A stretch of DNA of 64,000 bases from a virus. The position numbers were made by a program, and so were the translations under genes. Numbering within the stretch: position 1 is the stretch's first letter; each line of letters begins with the position of its first letter. Of this stretch, positions 63,431 through 64,000 are shown one piece after another. The notes under the pieces were generated by a model. That model was given only the letters and a program-made list of their open reading frames with translations. It made no database searches and was not told the DNA's origin. Where the stretch lies: positions 124,001 through 188,000 of the IMG/VR virus record IMGVR_UViG_3300028361_000012; one strand, given 5' to 3'.

Positions 63431-64000
63431 ATGGAAAATGGGATAAAAAAAACAATTAAGATTGTGTTATTTTCTGACACTCACGGAAAAGAGCAGGAAT
63501 TAACATTACCAAGTGATGGTATAGACATAGCAATATTTGCTGGAGATGCAGGTACATATAAAAACCCACACCAAAATATTCGGAGTGTTTTGAATTTTAT
63601 TGATTGGTACGCATCAGTTCCAAATATAAAGCACAAAATTTGGATTGCAGGAAATCACTGCACTTCTATTGAGGCTGGATTAGTAGATGCAAAGACATTG
63701 AGCAAAGAAAAAGAGTTAATTTATATTGAAGACGAAACAGTAATTATTGAAGGGTTGAAGATTTTTGGTAGCCCTTGGACCCCCCTCTTTTATAATTGGG
63801 CATTCAATGCTGAGCGTGGAGAAGATATTAAAAAACATTGGGAACTTATTGAGCCTGAGACAGATATTATAATATCGCATGGCCCAGTTCAAGGTGTTTT
63901 AGATAGGTGCATGGATGGGTCAACTCCTGGTTGTAGCGACCTACTTGAAAAAGTTAGAGAAATTAAGCCAATATGCTTTGTTTCAGGTCATATTCACGAG
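63431..64000 (+). CDS. Calcineurin-like phosphoesterase, 3' truncated by window edge
   Basis: 190 codons are present from ATG 63431. Metal motifs in order are LFSDTHGKEQ (DxH), IFAGDAGTYK (GDxx), WIAGNHCTS (GNH with Cys for Glu/Asp), IIISHGPVQG and VSGHIHE at the window end. This is the stand-alone metallophosphoesterase layout (MPPED/YfcE-like). Substrate unknown; cyclic nucleotides or RNA ends are possible. Confidence 0.85.
   Translation, partial: MENGIKKTIKIVLFSDTHGKEQELTLPSDGIDIAIFAGDAGTYKNPHQNIRSVLNFIDWYASVPNIKHKIWIAGNHCTSIEAGLVDAKTLSKEKELIYIEDETVIIEGLKIFGSPWTPLFYNWAFNAERGEDIKKHWELIEPETDIIISHGPVQGVLDRCMDGSTPGCSDLLEKVREIKPICFVSGHIHE

Overview
This 64 kb AT-rich window has no rRNA, replication or virion-structure genes. 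It consists of densely packed, mostly plus-strand genes with ATGA-type overlaps, tRNA arrays, four aminoacyl-tRNA synthetases, many free-standing homing endonucleases and dozens of small unknown proteins. This is the typical accessory and translation region of a very large phage. Several promoters carry the TAnnTTTG -7 box typical of Bacteroidetes, and Shine-Dalgarno sequences are weak or absent, so a Bacteroidetes host is the best inference. A large plasmid is not formally excluded because no capsid or terminase gene is visible. TAA, TAG and TGA all serve as stops, so I see no sign of stop-codon recoding.

Layout. 1-6.9 kb: small unknown genes, an RNase P RNA at 1710-1946, MetRS and a 60-bp-repeat protein. 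7.1-8.9 kb: an IS200/IS605 element with tnpA and tnpB. 9-11.2 kb: small phage genes. 11.3-16.1 kb: eleven tRNAs in two groups, each preceded by a short ORF and an intrinsic terminator, with AlkB, two HNH endonucleases and two other endonuclease genes mixed in. 16.9-25.2 kb: a SET protein, an ADP-ribosylglycohydrolase, AsnRS, MazG-like, Pth2-like and GluRS genes. 25.3-27.7 kb: an FMN glutamate-synthase-like protein and a CYTH protein. 27.8-36.9 kb: an RNA-repair block (P-loop protein, KptA, DEDDh exonuclease, Hen1, a Pnkp split in two by a LAGLIDADG endonuclease) and DnaJ. 36.9-42.1 kb: a nicotinamidase-like enzyme and a vWA/PP2C/kinase triad resembling TerY-P. 42.1-44.9 kb: an AAA+ ATPase and an RlaP-like nucleotidyltransferase. 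46.5-53.7 kb: an adenine methyltransferase, an Mrr-like nuclease and a DEAH translocase that together look like a split restriction-modification system. 54-64 kb: a polymerase-motif protein, YqeY, a 2H phosphoesterase, an ArgRS-like enzyme, an MBL-fold (RNase Z-like) enzyme, a MazG-like protein, ClpP, CoaD, two GIY-YIG endonucleases and a truncated phosphoesterase.

How the parts fit. The genes form a tRNA supply, maturation and repair programme: tRNAs, RNase P RNA, a possible RNase Z, Pth2, KptA, Hen1/Pnkp, RlaP, a 2H phosphoesterase, AlkB, YqeY and synthetases for Met, Asn, Glu and probably Arg. The most striking signal is in the tRNA arrays. A 26-codon ORF with seven consecutive Gln codons lies just before a terminator and four tRNAs with Gln anticodons. 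The eight bases around its stop codon are perfectly complementary to the 3' arm of that terminator, which is the geometry of a ribosome-mediated attenuator. A 34-codon ORF rich in Leu, Phe, Arg and Val sits in the same position before the Phe-Val-Leu-Arg-Leu-Leu cluster. Most transcription units start at a shared promoter, ACATTT-N12-CGTATAA, present about 16 times.
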